A stretch of DNA of 12,718 bases from 4572-123 sp002084545 (GTDB lineage Bacteria; Desulfobacterota; Desulfobacteria; Desulfobacterales; 4572-123), in NCBI GenBank assembly GCA_029939715.1, contig JAOZSJ010000109.1, forward strand, positions 1 to 12,718. Direction: 5' to 3'. The notes under the pieces were generated by a model that was not told where the DNA came from, searched no databases, and saw nothing but the letters and a program-made list of their open reading frames with translations. Shown in pieces: positions 6,690 to 12,718 of the stretch. The position numbers were made by a program, and so were the translations under genes. The number at the start of each line of letters is the position of its first letter. The first letter of the stretch is position 1.

Positions 6690-9062
6690 ATGACACAGCC
6701 GACATCACCGGAAGCCGTTACCGGCAAATTACCTGAACGTCTGCCTATAATGCCGTTATTTGACTCTGTGCTGTTTCCCAAAATGGTATCTCCTCTTGTG
6801 GTCATGCAGCCCGACGCCATCAAGCTTGTCGATGAAACAATGTCCAGGGATCGAATGATCGGATTTGTTTTATCCCACAAAAAACCGACATCACAGCCAG
6901 CGTCCAAAGATGATTTACATCCCGTTGGAACCAGCACGCTAATCCTGAAAATGGCCAAAGGCCAGGACAACACGATCCAACTGCTGGTACAGGGGCTGGA
7001 ACGATTTACCATCAAGGAATATCTTGCTGAAAAGCCATATCTCGTTGCCAGAGTGGCGCCTATGCGGGATGTCGATAAAACAGACAAGGAAACCCAGGCG
7101 CTGATGTCCAATGTCCTCGGGCTTTTCGAACAGATCATCCAGCTTTCTCCGGGCCTGCCCCAGGAAATGGTAACCATGGCCAAAACACTCAATGACCCCG
7201 GCACTCTATGTGACATGGTGACATCCATCATCAATGCCAAACTGGATGAAAAACAGGAAGTTCTTGAAATTGCCGATGTTAAAAAACGGTTGAAAAAAGT
7301 TAATAAACTGGTGAACTATCAACTGGAAATTCTTAAACTGGGCAACAAAATTCAAACCCAGGTCAAAGGAGATCTCGACAAAAACCAGCGGGAATATTAC
7401 CTGCGACAGCAGCTCAAAGCCATCCGTGAAGAGCTGGGAGAAGGCGATCAGGACAAAGTCGAAATTGAAGAGTACAGAAAAAAGATCGAGGCCGCCGATC
7501 TGCCCGAAGAGGCCCGCAAAGAGGCGGATCGGGAACTGGATCGCCTGGCGCGCATGCATCCCTCTTCGGCTGAATACACTGTGGCATCCACCTATCTGGA
7601 CTGGATTACATCACTGCCATGGCATACAGGCACCCCGGATAACCTGGACATCAAAAAGGCTGAAAAAATTCTGAATGAAGATCATTTCGGGCTGGATAAA
7701 GCCAAACGCAGGGTTATCGAATACCTTGCCGTCCGGAAGCTGAAACCTGAGTCCAAGGGCCCGATTCTGTGTTTTGCAGGACCTCCGGGCACCGGGAAAA
7801 CTTCGCTGGGACGATCTATTGCCCGGGCACTGGGCCGCAAGTTTTATCGAATCTCTTTAGGCGGTGTTCGGGATGAAGCCGAAATAAGAGGGCACCGGCG
7901 GACTTATGTAGGGGCACTCCCGGGCCGTATTATCCAGGGAATCCGACGCTCGGGATCAAATAATCCGGTTTTCATGCTGGATGAAATCGACAAGGTCGGC
8001 AGCGATTTTCGCGGCGACCCCTCCTCGGCCCTGCTGGAAGTCCTGGACCCGGAACAGAATTTTTCGTTTGCAGACCACTACCTGGATGTGGCTTTTGACC
8101 TCTCCCAGGTCATGTTTATTACAACGGCCAACATACTGGATACCATTCCCCCGGCTCTACGGGATCGAATGGAAGTGCTTCAACTGCTGGGGTACACCCC
8201 GGATGAGAAAATCAGGATCGCCAACCATTTTCTCATTCCCCGTCAGCGCAAAGCCCACGGTCTGAAATCCGACCAGATATCCCTGACCCGAGGTGCCGTC
8301 AAGCTGATCATTTCAGGTTACACCCGTGAAGCCGGCCTGCGTAATCTGGAGCGGGAAATTGCAGCTATCTGCCGCGGGGCTGCAACTAAAATAGCCATGG
8401 AGGAAGCAGCCGCGGTTGTGGTCAAAGTCAATGATGTACACAAATACCTGGGTCCGGTCCGTATCACATCGGAGGCAAAAACCCGTGTCTCCACCCCGGG
8501 CGTGGTAATGGGCCTGGCCTGGACACCGGCGGGCGGCGAACTGCTGTTTATCGAAGCCACTGCCATGAAAGGCAAAAAGGGATTGACAATGACCGGTCAG
8601 CTCGGGGATGTCATGAAAGAATCCGCCACCACGGCCCTGAGCTTCATCCGTTCCCACGCCGCTGATCTGAAAATCGACGAGGATTTTTTTGAAAACCTCG
8701 ATATCCATATTCATGTACCGGCTGGTGCCATCCCCAAGGACGGGCCATCGGCAGGTGTGACCATGCTGACCGCCCTGGTGTCTCTGCTTACCGCGAAAAC
8801 CGTCATCAAAGACCTTGCCATGACCGGTGAAATCACCCTGCGTGGTCAAGTCCTGCCGGTGGGCGGTGTCAAGGAAAAAGTTCTCGCGGCCCATCGAGCC
8901 GGCATCAAAACCCTTATCCTGCCGAAATGGAATGAAAAGGACCTGCATGATATACCCAAAAAAATTCCAAAAGAGATCGATTTCCATTTTGTTGACAAAA
9001 TGCTGGACGTGTTGAAACTGGCCTTTAATGAAAAAAACCGCCGACAAATAAACAAAACATGA
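6690..9062 (+). CDS. lon: ATP-dependent Lon protease (LonA type)
   Basis: A 790-residue cytoplasmic AAA+ serine protease that degrades misfolded and selected regulatory proteins. The N-terminal substrate-recognition domain covers about residues 15-215, opening with RLPIMPLFDSVLFPKMVSPL. A helical linker with the typical NQREYYLRQQLKAIREELGE (232-251) follows. The ATPase has Walker A GPPGTGKT (364-371), Walker B FMLDEIDK (428-435) and the sensor region TTANILDTIPPALRDRME. The protease domain carries the Ser-Lys dyad: S687 in KDGPSAG and K730 in GGVKEK, 43 residues apart as in E. coli Lon. All key residues are intact and the length is normal. ATG 6690 has a strong GGAGG (6680-6684). The stop codon overlaps the next start as ATGA, pointing to translational coupling with rlpA. 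Confidence 0.98.
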   Translation: MTQPTSPEAVTGKLPERLPIMPLFDSVLFPKMVSPLVVMQPDAIKLVDETMSRDRMIGFVLSHKKPTSQPASKDDLHPVGTSTLILKMAKGQDNTIQLLVQGLERFTIKEYLAEKPYLVARVAPMRDVDKTDKETQALMSNVLGLFEQIIQLSPGLPQEMVTMAKTLNDPGTLCDMVTSIINAKLDEKQEVLEIADVKKRLKKVNKLVNYQLEILKLGNKIQTQVKGDLDKNQREYYLRQQLKAIREELGEGDQDKVEIEEYRKKIEAADLPEEARKEADRELDRLARMHPSSAEYTVASTYLDWITSLPWHTGTPDNLDIKKAEKILNEDHFGLDKAKRRVIEYLAVRKLKPESKGPILCFAGPPGTGKTSLGRSIARALGRKFYRISLGGVRDEAEIRGHRRTYVGALPGRIIQGIRRSGSNNPVFMLDEIDKVGSDFRGDPSSALLEVLDPEQNFSFADHYLDVAFDLSQVMFITTANILDTIPPALRDRMEVLQLLGYTPDEKIRIANHFLIPRQRKAHGLKSDQISLTRGAVKLIISGYTREAGLRNLEREIAAICRGAATKIAMEEAAAVVVKVNDVHKYLGPVRITSEAKTRVSTPGVVMGLAWTPAGGELLFIEATAMKGKKGLTMTGQLGDVMKESATTALSFIRSHAADLKIDEDFFENLDIHIHVPAGAIPKDGPSAGVTMLTALVSLLTAKTVIKDLAMTGEITLRGQVLPVGGVKEKVLAAHRAGIKTLILPKWNEKDLHDIPKKIPKEIDFHFVDKMLDVLKLAFNEKNRRQINKT

Positions 9063-9862
9063 TTTTGGCTTCCATGAACAGACAAAATAAAATATCTCCT
9101 TTTCTCATAATAGTTGCTTGCGGCCTGGTGCTGTTATATCTGCACGGCTGCACCCGGGTCCGTCCACTGCCCGGGCCGGCAAAGCCCCCGACAAAGGCGC
9201 CGGCCAAAAAAACCGAAAAACCAAGGCCCTACAAGGTAATGGGGAAATGGTACCAGCCCCTTCCGCATGCCAGGGGGTTTAAACAGAAAGGTATTGCATC
9301 CTGGTACGGTAAAAAATTTCACGGCCGCAAAACGTCCAATGGTGAAATTTATAATATGTACGGCGTTACCGCTGCACACAAAACTCTGCCTCTTGGTACC
9401 TATGTCAGGGTACGCAATCTTAAAAATAACAAAAAAATCGACGTCAGGATTAATGACCGGGGGCCTTTTGTCCGCGGCCGAATCATCGATCTTTCCTATG
9501 GCGCCGCAAAAAAAATGGGCATCGTGGGGGCGGGAACCGCTCCCGTGGAAGTTACCGCCCTTGGACGGCCAATGGCCGGAAAAAGTGCGGCAGCAACCGT
9601 TCCTGCCTATATGCCCGTTGATTTCTACAGCGGTAATTTCACCATCCAGGTCGGTGCTTTTTCAAATCCCGACAATGCGGAAAAACTGAAACGCAAATTG
9701 AGCCGGATCTATAAAAATGCGCACGTCGTCAACGACCTGCATGAAAAAACGGCCCCCTTTAAAGTCCGCGTAGGAGCCTGCTCGACACTGGACCAGGCCG
9801 CAAAATATGAAACCCGGCTGATTCAAAACGGATTTCCCGATGCCTTTATTATTGCAGAATAG
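9059..9862 (+). CDS. rlpA: RlpA-type septal lytic transglycosylase, lipoprotein with SPOR domain
   Basis: A 267-residue envelope protein that in the RlpA family cleaves peptidoglycan strands lacking stem peptides, helping daughter-cell separation. Residues 11-30 form a lipoprotein signal peptide ending YLHGC, so C31 is the likely lipidated residue; H at -2 is unusual. A Pro/Lys-rich linker (35-60) follows, then the double-psi beta-barrel (78-168), starting GIASWYGKKFHGRKTSNGE. E96, H107 and D133 have the same spacing (11 and 26) as the E120/H131/D157 triad described for Pseudomonas RlpA, so it should be catalytically active. A C-terminal SPOR domain (about 191-267, FTIQVGAFSNPDNAEKL) would target denuded glycan at the septum. 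ATG 9059 overlaps the lon stop; ATG 9074 (residue 6) is a possible alternative start. Confidence 0.93.
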   Translation: MILASMNRQNKISPFLIIVACGLVLLYLHGCTRVRPLPGPAKPPTKAPAKKTEKPRPYKVMGKWYQPLPHARGFKQKGIASWYGKKFHGRKTSNGEIYNMYGVTAAHKTLPLGTYVRVRNLKNNKKIDVRINDRGPFVRGRIIDLSYGAAKKMGIVGAGTAPVEVTALGRPMAGKSAAATVPAYMPVDFYSGNFTIQVGAFSNPDNAEKLKRKLSRIYKNAHVVNDLHEKTAPFKVRVGACSTLDQAAKYETRLIQNGFPDAFIIAE

Positions 9863-9876
9863 TTGGAAATGACGAA

Positions 9877-9894
9877 GGCTGTAGGCTGTAGGCT
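9877..9894 (+). repeat. Tandem GGCTGTA repeat upstream of gmhB
   Basis: GGCTGTA occurs twice in direct tandem (9877-9890), followed by a partial third copy GGCT (9891-9894). A GCC-GAA-GGC mini-hairpin lies at 9906-9914. The block fills most of the 72-base gap between the rlpA stop and the preferred gmhB start. It looks like a dispersed intergenic repeat; I recall similar GGCTGTA/GGCTGAA strings in deltaproteobacterial genomes but cannot confirm it here. Confidence 0.5.
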
Positions 9895-9934
9895 AAACAA
9901 CCTAAGCCGAAGGCGGAGAGATAAAAAAAACAGC

Positions 9935-10498
9935 GTGAAAAAACCCAACAAAAAATTTGTTTTTCTTGATCGTGACGGGGTAATCAACCATGATTCGCCC
10001 GACTATATCAAAAGCTGGGAGGAATTCGAATTTCTGCCCGGCAGCGTGGAGGCCATAAGGCACCTGACCAAAAACGGTTTTACAATCATCATTATAACAA
10101 ACCAGTCGGCAATCAGCCGTAAAATGATCTCCGCCAAAGAGCTCGACCATATCCATCTTCGCATGCGGGAAGCCTGCCGGGCCCGCGGCGGCAGTATCCG
10201 TGACATCTTTTTCTGCCCGCACATGCCTGAAAAAAAATGTGACTGCAGGAAGCCTAAACCGGGTCTCATTTTCCAGGCTGAAACTAAATACAATATCGAT
10301 ATCCCGGGAACCGCCATGATCGGTGACAGCGCCAAGGATATTGAATGTGCCCGCAATGCCGGCTGCGGGCAGGCGATTCTTGTACAGACCGGAAATTTTT
10401 CCAAGGCAATGCGGCAGCTTACGGAAAAAAACATTCACCCGGATTTTATTGCCAGGGATTTGTTTGATGCGGTTTTGCAGATAACAGGCCATGAATAA
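9935..10498 (+). CDS. gmhB: D-glycero-beta-D-manno-heptose 1,7-bisphosphate 7-phosphatase
   Basis: A HAD-superfamily phosphatase that removes the 7-phosphate of heptose bisphosphate on the way to ADP-L-glycero-D-manno-heptose, the LPS inner-core sugar donor. With the GTG at 9935 as residue 1 it has 187 residues, close to the 191 of E. coli GmhB. The nucleophile and acid/base are D12 and D14 in FLDRDGVIN. Motif II is ITNQSAISR (54-62). The zinc loop supplies C94, H96, C102 and C104 (CPHMPEKKCDCRKPKPG), and GDSAKD (130-135) carries the Mg ligands. The frame stays open upstream to ATG 9869 and TTG 9863, but those extra 22-24 residues are encoded by a repeat block, so I take GTG 9935, with GGAGAG (9915-9920) about 14 bases upstream. 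The HAD histidinol-phosphatase branch is the alternative, less likely given length and zinc loop. It overlaps recD2 by 8 bases. Confidence 0.9.
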   Translation: MKKPNKKFVFLDRDGVINHDSPDYIKSWEEFEFLPGSVEAIRHLTKNGFTIIIITNQSAISRKMISAKELDHIHLRMREACRARGGSIRDIFFCPHMPEKKCDCRKPKPGLIFQAETKYNIDIPGTAMIGDSAKDIECARNAGCGQAILVQTGNFSKAMRQLTEKNIHPDFIARDLFDAVLQITGHE

Positions 10499-12677
10499 AA
10501 AACCTGTCTCCACCCTTGAAGGGCGCCTGGAGCATATCACCTATCATAACGCGGACAACCACTACACTATTGCAAAACTGAGCATCCCGAAGACCAGCAG
10601 CCGCGTCACCATCGTGGGCACCATGGCCGCGGTCAATCCGGGCGAATCCCTCTCGGTTGAGGGATACTGGGAGCATCATCCTCGCTTCGGGCAGCAGTTT
10701 CGGATACATACCTATTCGATCCATCTGCCGGACTCTGCCGACGGCATCCGGAATTACCTGAAATCCGGTTTTATCAAAGGCATCGGCCCGGCCATGGCTA
10801 AACGGATGGTAAACCACTTCACAACCGATACCATCGAAATCATCGAACATAATCCGGAACGACTGCAGGAGGTTCCCGGTATCGGCCCTGTCAAGGCTGA
10901 TGCCATCGTTAAAGCCTGGAATACACACCATGGCCTCAGGAATCTGATGAGGTTTCTCCAGGAAAACAATATCCAGGCCTCCTGCAGCGGCAGAATATTC
11001 AAAGAATACGGCTGTGAAGCGGTAGAGATACTGAAAAGCGACCCGTACCGGGTCGCCGGTGATATTCCCGGCGTCGGCTTTATCGTTGCCGACACGATTG
11101 CACGCAACCTGAATCTTTCTTTGGACACCCCCGAAAGAATCCAGGCCTGTCTGATCTACATTCTGGAACAGTTTGCCGCCGACGGCCATACGTTTGCACC
11201 CCTGGAGGATCTGCTGGAACGGTGTGACAGCCTGTTTCAGATCCAGCCCGGGGAGGTGCCGCCCATCCTGGAAATGCTGGCGGAAAGCAGGGAAATAGTC
11301 ATAAATACCGGCCCGTCCGGCACTGACATGAAAATGATCTACTTAAAACACCTGCATGAAGCCGAGACCGGTATTGCCGCCAAACTCAAGGCACTTTTAT
11401 CTATTCCGGTCATGCCGCCCGACCTGGAACCGGAAGAGATCACCGCCAAAATACTGGAAAAACTTGCAATACAGCTATCCGGCGAACAGATGAAAGTGCT
11501 GGACGGCATCCTCGCTCATCGGGCTGCAATCATTACAGGCGGCCCCGGGACCGGCAAAACCACATTGATCCGTTCCATCGGTGCCATCTTCGGGACACTG
11601 GGAAAAAGGATCATTATGGCGGCCCCCACCGGCCGGGCCGCACGGCGGCTTTCAGAAGTCACCGGGCGAAAGGCCGCAACGATTCACCGCCTCCTGGGGT
11701 TCAACCTCTCCTCGGGGTATTTCGAGAAAGACCGCAATGACCCCCTGGATGCCGATGTGCTGATTATCGATGAAGTCTCCATGGTGGATACACCGCTGAT
11801 GTTTCATCTGATGGACGCCCTGCCCATGCAATGTGTTCTGATAATGGTGGGCGATGTTTTTCAGCTTCCGTCCGTGGGACCGGGAAATGTTCTTTCGGAT
11901 CTCATTAAATCGGAAGTATTGCCGGTCTTTTACCTGAACGAAGTTTTCAGGCAGGCCCGGGAAAGCGCGATTATCATGAATGCACATAGAATCAGAAAGG
12001 GCGACCCGCCTTTGTTTGAGCGCCCTGATGAGTCCGGCGATCTGTCCGAGTTTTATTTTATCGAGCAGCGCGATACGGCAAAGGTCGTCGACACCATTGT
12101 CGAACTGTGCTGCCGGGCCATTCCCAAAAAATTTTTCCTTAACCCGATGCAGGATATCCAGGTAATTACCCCCATGCACAAGGGTGCAATGGGTACGATC
12201 AACCTGAACCAGGTGCTGCAGAAAAAATTGAATCCTCTGCCTGACGGTGCTGAAAAAATCCAGCGGTTTAAAACCGGTGACAAGGTCATGCACCTGAAGA
12301 ACAACTATATAAAAGATGTATTCAACGGTGATATCGGAAGGGTAGCCGCCATTGATAAAAATGAGGAAACACTTACCGTGGACTATGAGGGCCGAAGCGT
12401 CCCCTATGACTTTGCCGAACTCGATGAACTGACCCTTGCATATGCCATAACCATCCATAAATCCCAGGGATCCGAATACCCGGCTGTCATTGTGCCGGTC
12501 ACAACCCGGCACTTTATAATGCTGCAGCGAAACCTCATCTACACGGCCGCCACCCGGGGCCGGAAACTGGTCATCCTCATCGGCACCCGCAAGGCCCTTG
12601 CCATCGCCCTGAAAAACAACAAGCCCCGGCAGCGCCTCTCGTTTCTGGCCCGGCGGTTAAGCATGACGGTCTCGTAA
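10491..12677 (+). CDS. recD2: RecD2-type ATP-dependent DNA helicase
   Basis: A 728-residue superfamily 1B 5'-3' DNA helicase of the stand-alone RecD2 class (long N-terminus, no RecBC needed), implicated in DNA repair and replication-fork maintenance in other bacteria. The N-terminal OB-like region (about 8-80) is followed by helix-hairpin-helix elements IKGIGPAMAKR (95-105), VPGIGPVKADAI (128-139) and IPGVGFIVADTI (192-203). Helicase motifs: Walker A GGPGTGKTT (350-358), Ia APTGRAARRL, Walker B LIIDEVSMVD (424-433), III VGDVFQLPSVGPG (453-465), IV FRQA, V AYAITIHKSQGSE (650-662) and VI NLIYTAATRGRKL (681-693). All are intact. The ATG at 10491 lies inside gmhB and has only a weak AGG upstream, so coupled translation is likely. 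The final residues MTVS and the TAA stop are encoded by a dispersed-repeat block. Confidence 0.96.
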   Translation: MNKKPVSTLEGRLEHITYHNADNHYTIAKLSIPKTSSRVTIVGTMAAVNPGESLSVEGYWEHHPRFGQQFRIHTYSIHLPDSADGIRNYLKSGFIKGIGPAMAKRMVNHFTTDTIEIIEHNPERLQEVPGIGPVKADAIVKAWNTHHGLRNLMRFLQENNIQASCSGRIFKEYGCEAVEILKSDPYRVAGDIPGVGFIVADTIARNLNLSLDTPERIQACLIYILEQFAADGHTFAPLEDLLERCDSLFQIQPGEVPPILEMLAESREIVINTGPSGTDMKMIYLKHLHEAETGIAAKLKALLSIPVMPPDLEPEEITAKILEKLAIQLSGEQMKVLDGILAHRAAIITGGPGTGKTTLIRSIGAIFGTLGKRIIMAAPTGRAARRLSEVTGRKAATIHRLLGFNLSSGYFEKDRNDPLDADVLIIDEVSMVDTPLMFHLMDALPMQCVLIMVGDVFQLPSVGPGNVLSDLIKSEVLPVFYLNEVFRQARESAIIMNAHRIRKGDPPLFERPDESGDLSEFYFIEQRDTAKVVDTIVELCCRAIPKKFFLNPMQDIQVITPMHKGAMGTINLNQVLQKKLNPLPDGAEKIQRFKTGDKVMHLKNNYIKDVFNGDIGRVAAIDKNEETLTVDYEGRSVPYDFAELDELTLAYAITIHKSQGSEYPAVIVPVTTRHFIMLQRNLIYTAATRGRKLVILIGTRKALAIALKNNKPRQRLSFLARRLSMTVS

Positions 12678-12718
12678 AAAGTCCAAGTTAGCGCTATGCT
12701 TCACTTCGTGTCTGCGTT
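12665..12718 (+). repeat. Dispersed repeat block (copy 2) covering the recD2 stop
   Basis: GACGGTC followed by TCGTAAAAAGTC begins inside the last codons of recD2 and supplies its TAA stop (12675-12677). It continues into a tail with the perfect 8-base palindrome TAGCGCTA (12689-12696) and runs off the window edge. The 12-mer is identical to bases 1658-1669. No clear terminator for the hsp20-recD2 operon is visible before the window ends. Confidence 0.5.

Noticed and set aside
8313..9047. 244-residue minus-strand open frame inside lon
   Set aside because: Covers the conserved Lon protease domain in antisense; its low-complexity His/Phe/Gln-rich translation has no family features.
10446..11189. 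247-residue minus-strand open frame across the gmhB/recD2 junction
   Set aside because: Spans two confidently coding plus-strand genes and shows no domain or start signal of its own.
11652..12512. 286-residue open frame on the minus strand inside recD2
   Set aside because: It lies wholly within a helicase gene with intact motifs, has no recognisable domain or ribosome site, and reads as the complementary shadow of recD2.

Overview
The window looks like chromosomal DNA of a Gram-negative bacterium. The evidence is an ADP-heptose (LPS core) phosphatase, an outer-membrane-type RlpA lipoprotein and a stand-alone RecD2 helicase. The mix of a cNMP-PilZ fusion, a toroid 'prenyltransferase-like' protein with a hexapeptide acyltransferase, frequent TTG/GTG starts, and dispersed TCGTAAAAAGTC and GGCTGTA repeats suggests a sulfate-reducing or related deltaproteobacterium (Desulfobacterota). 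That lineage call is inference from recalled families and repeats, not from a search. No tRNA, rRNA, CRISPR array, integrase, transposase or phage gene was seen.

Layout. (1) Positions 1-1430, plus strand: threonine synthase (thrC), missing only its first few codons at the window edge. (2) 1431-1685: a 255-base spacer between convergent genes, holding a possible decayed small ORF and a short dispersed repeat. (3) 1686-2681, minus strand: a cyclic-nucleotide-binding-like plus PilZ protein, a probable c-di-GMP effector. It is transcribed divergently from (4) a plus-strand pair: an alpha/alpha-toroid protein (2896-3990) and a left-handed beta-helix acyltransferase (4125-4844). The 214-base divergent spacer carries two good sigma70-type promoters and two inverted repeats. 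(5) 4870-6030, minus strand: an MFS transporter of the HcaT-like family, convergent with the acyltransferase. (6) 6226-12677, plus strand: a tightly packed run of hsp20, lon, rlpA, gmhB and recD2. lon/rlpA overlap by 4 bases, gmhB/recD2 overlap by 8, and the hsp20/lon gap is 29.

How the parts work together. hsp20 and lon form a clear protein-quality-control pair (holdase plus AAA+ protease). rlpA (peptidoglycan), gmhB (LPS heptose) and recD2 (DNA helicase) follow with little or no gap and probably share the transcript, giving an envelope and stress-maintenance operon. The toroid/acyltransferase pair is the least understood part. Both genes begin with TTG, they probably act on a common envelope molecule, and a PilZ protein is divergent to them, so c-di-GMP control of that pathway is a testable idea.

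Most of the window is well-known housekeeping content. The best leads for something new are the toroid/acyltransferase/cNMP-PilZ neighbourhood, and repeat elements that have shaped gene ends (the recD2 stop codon and the region upstream of gmhB).
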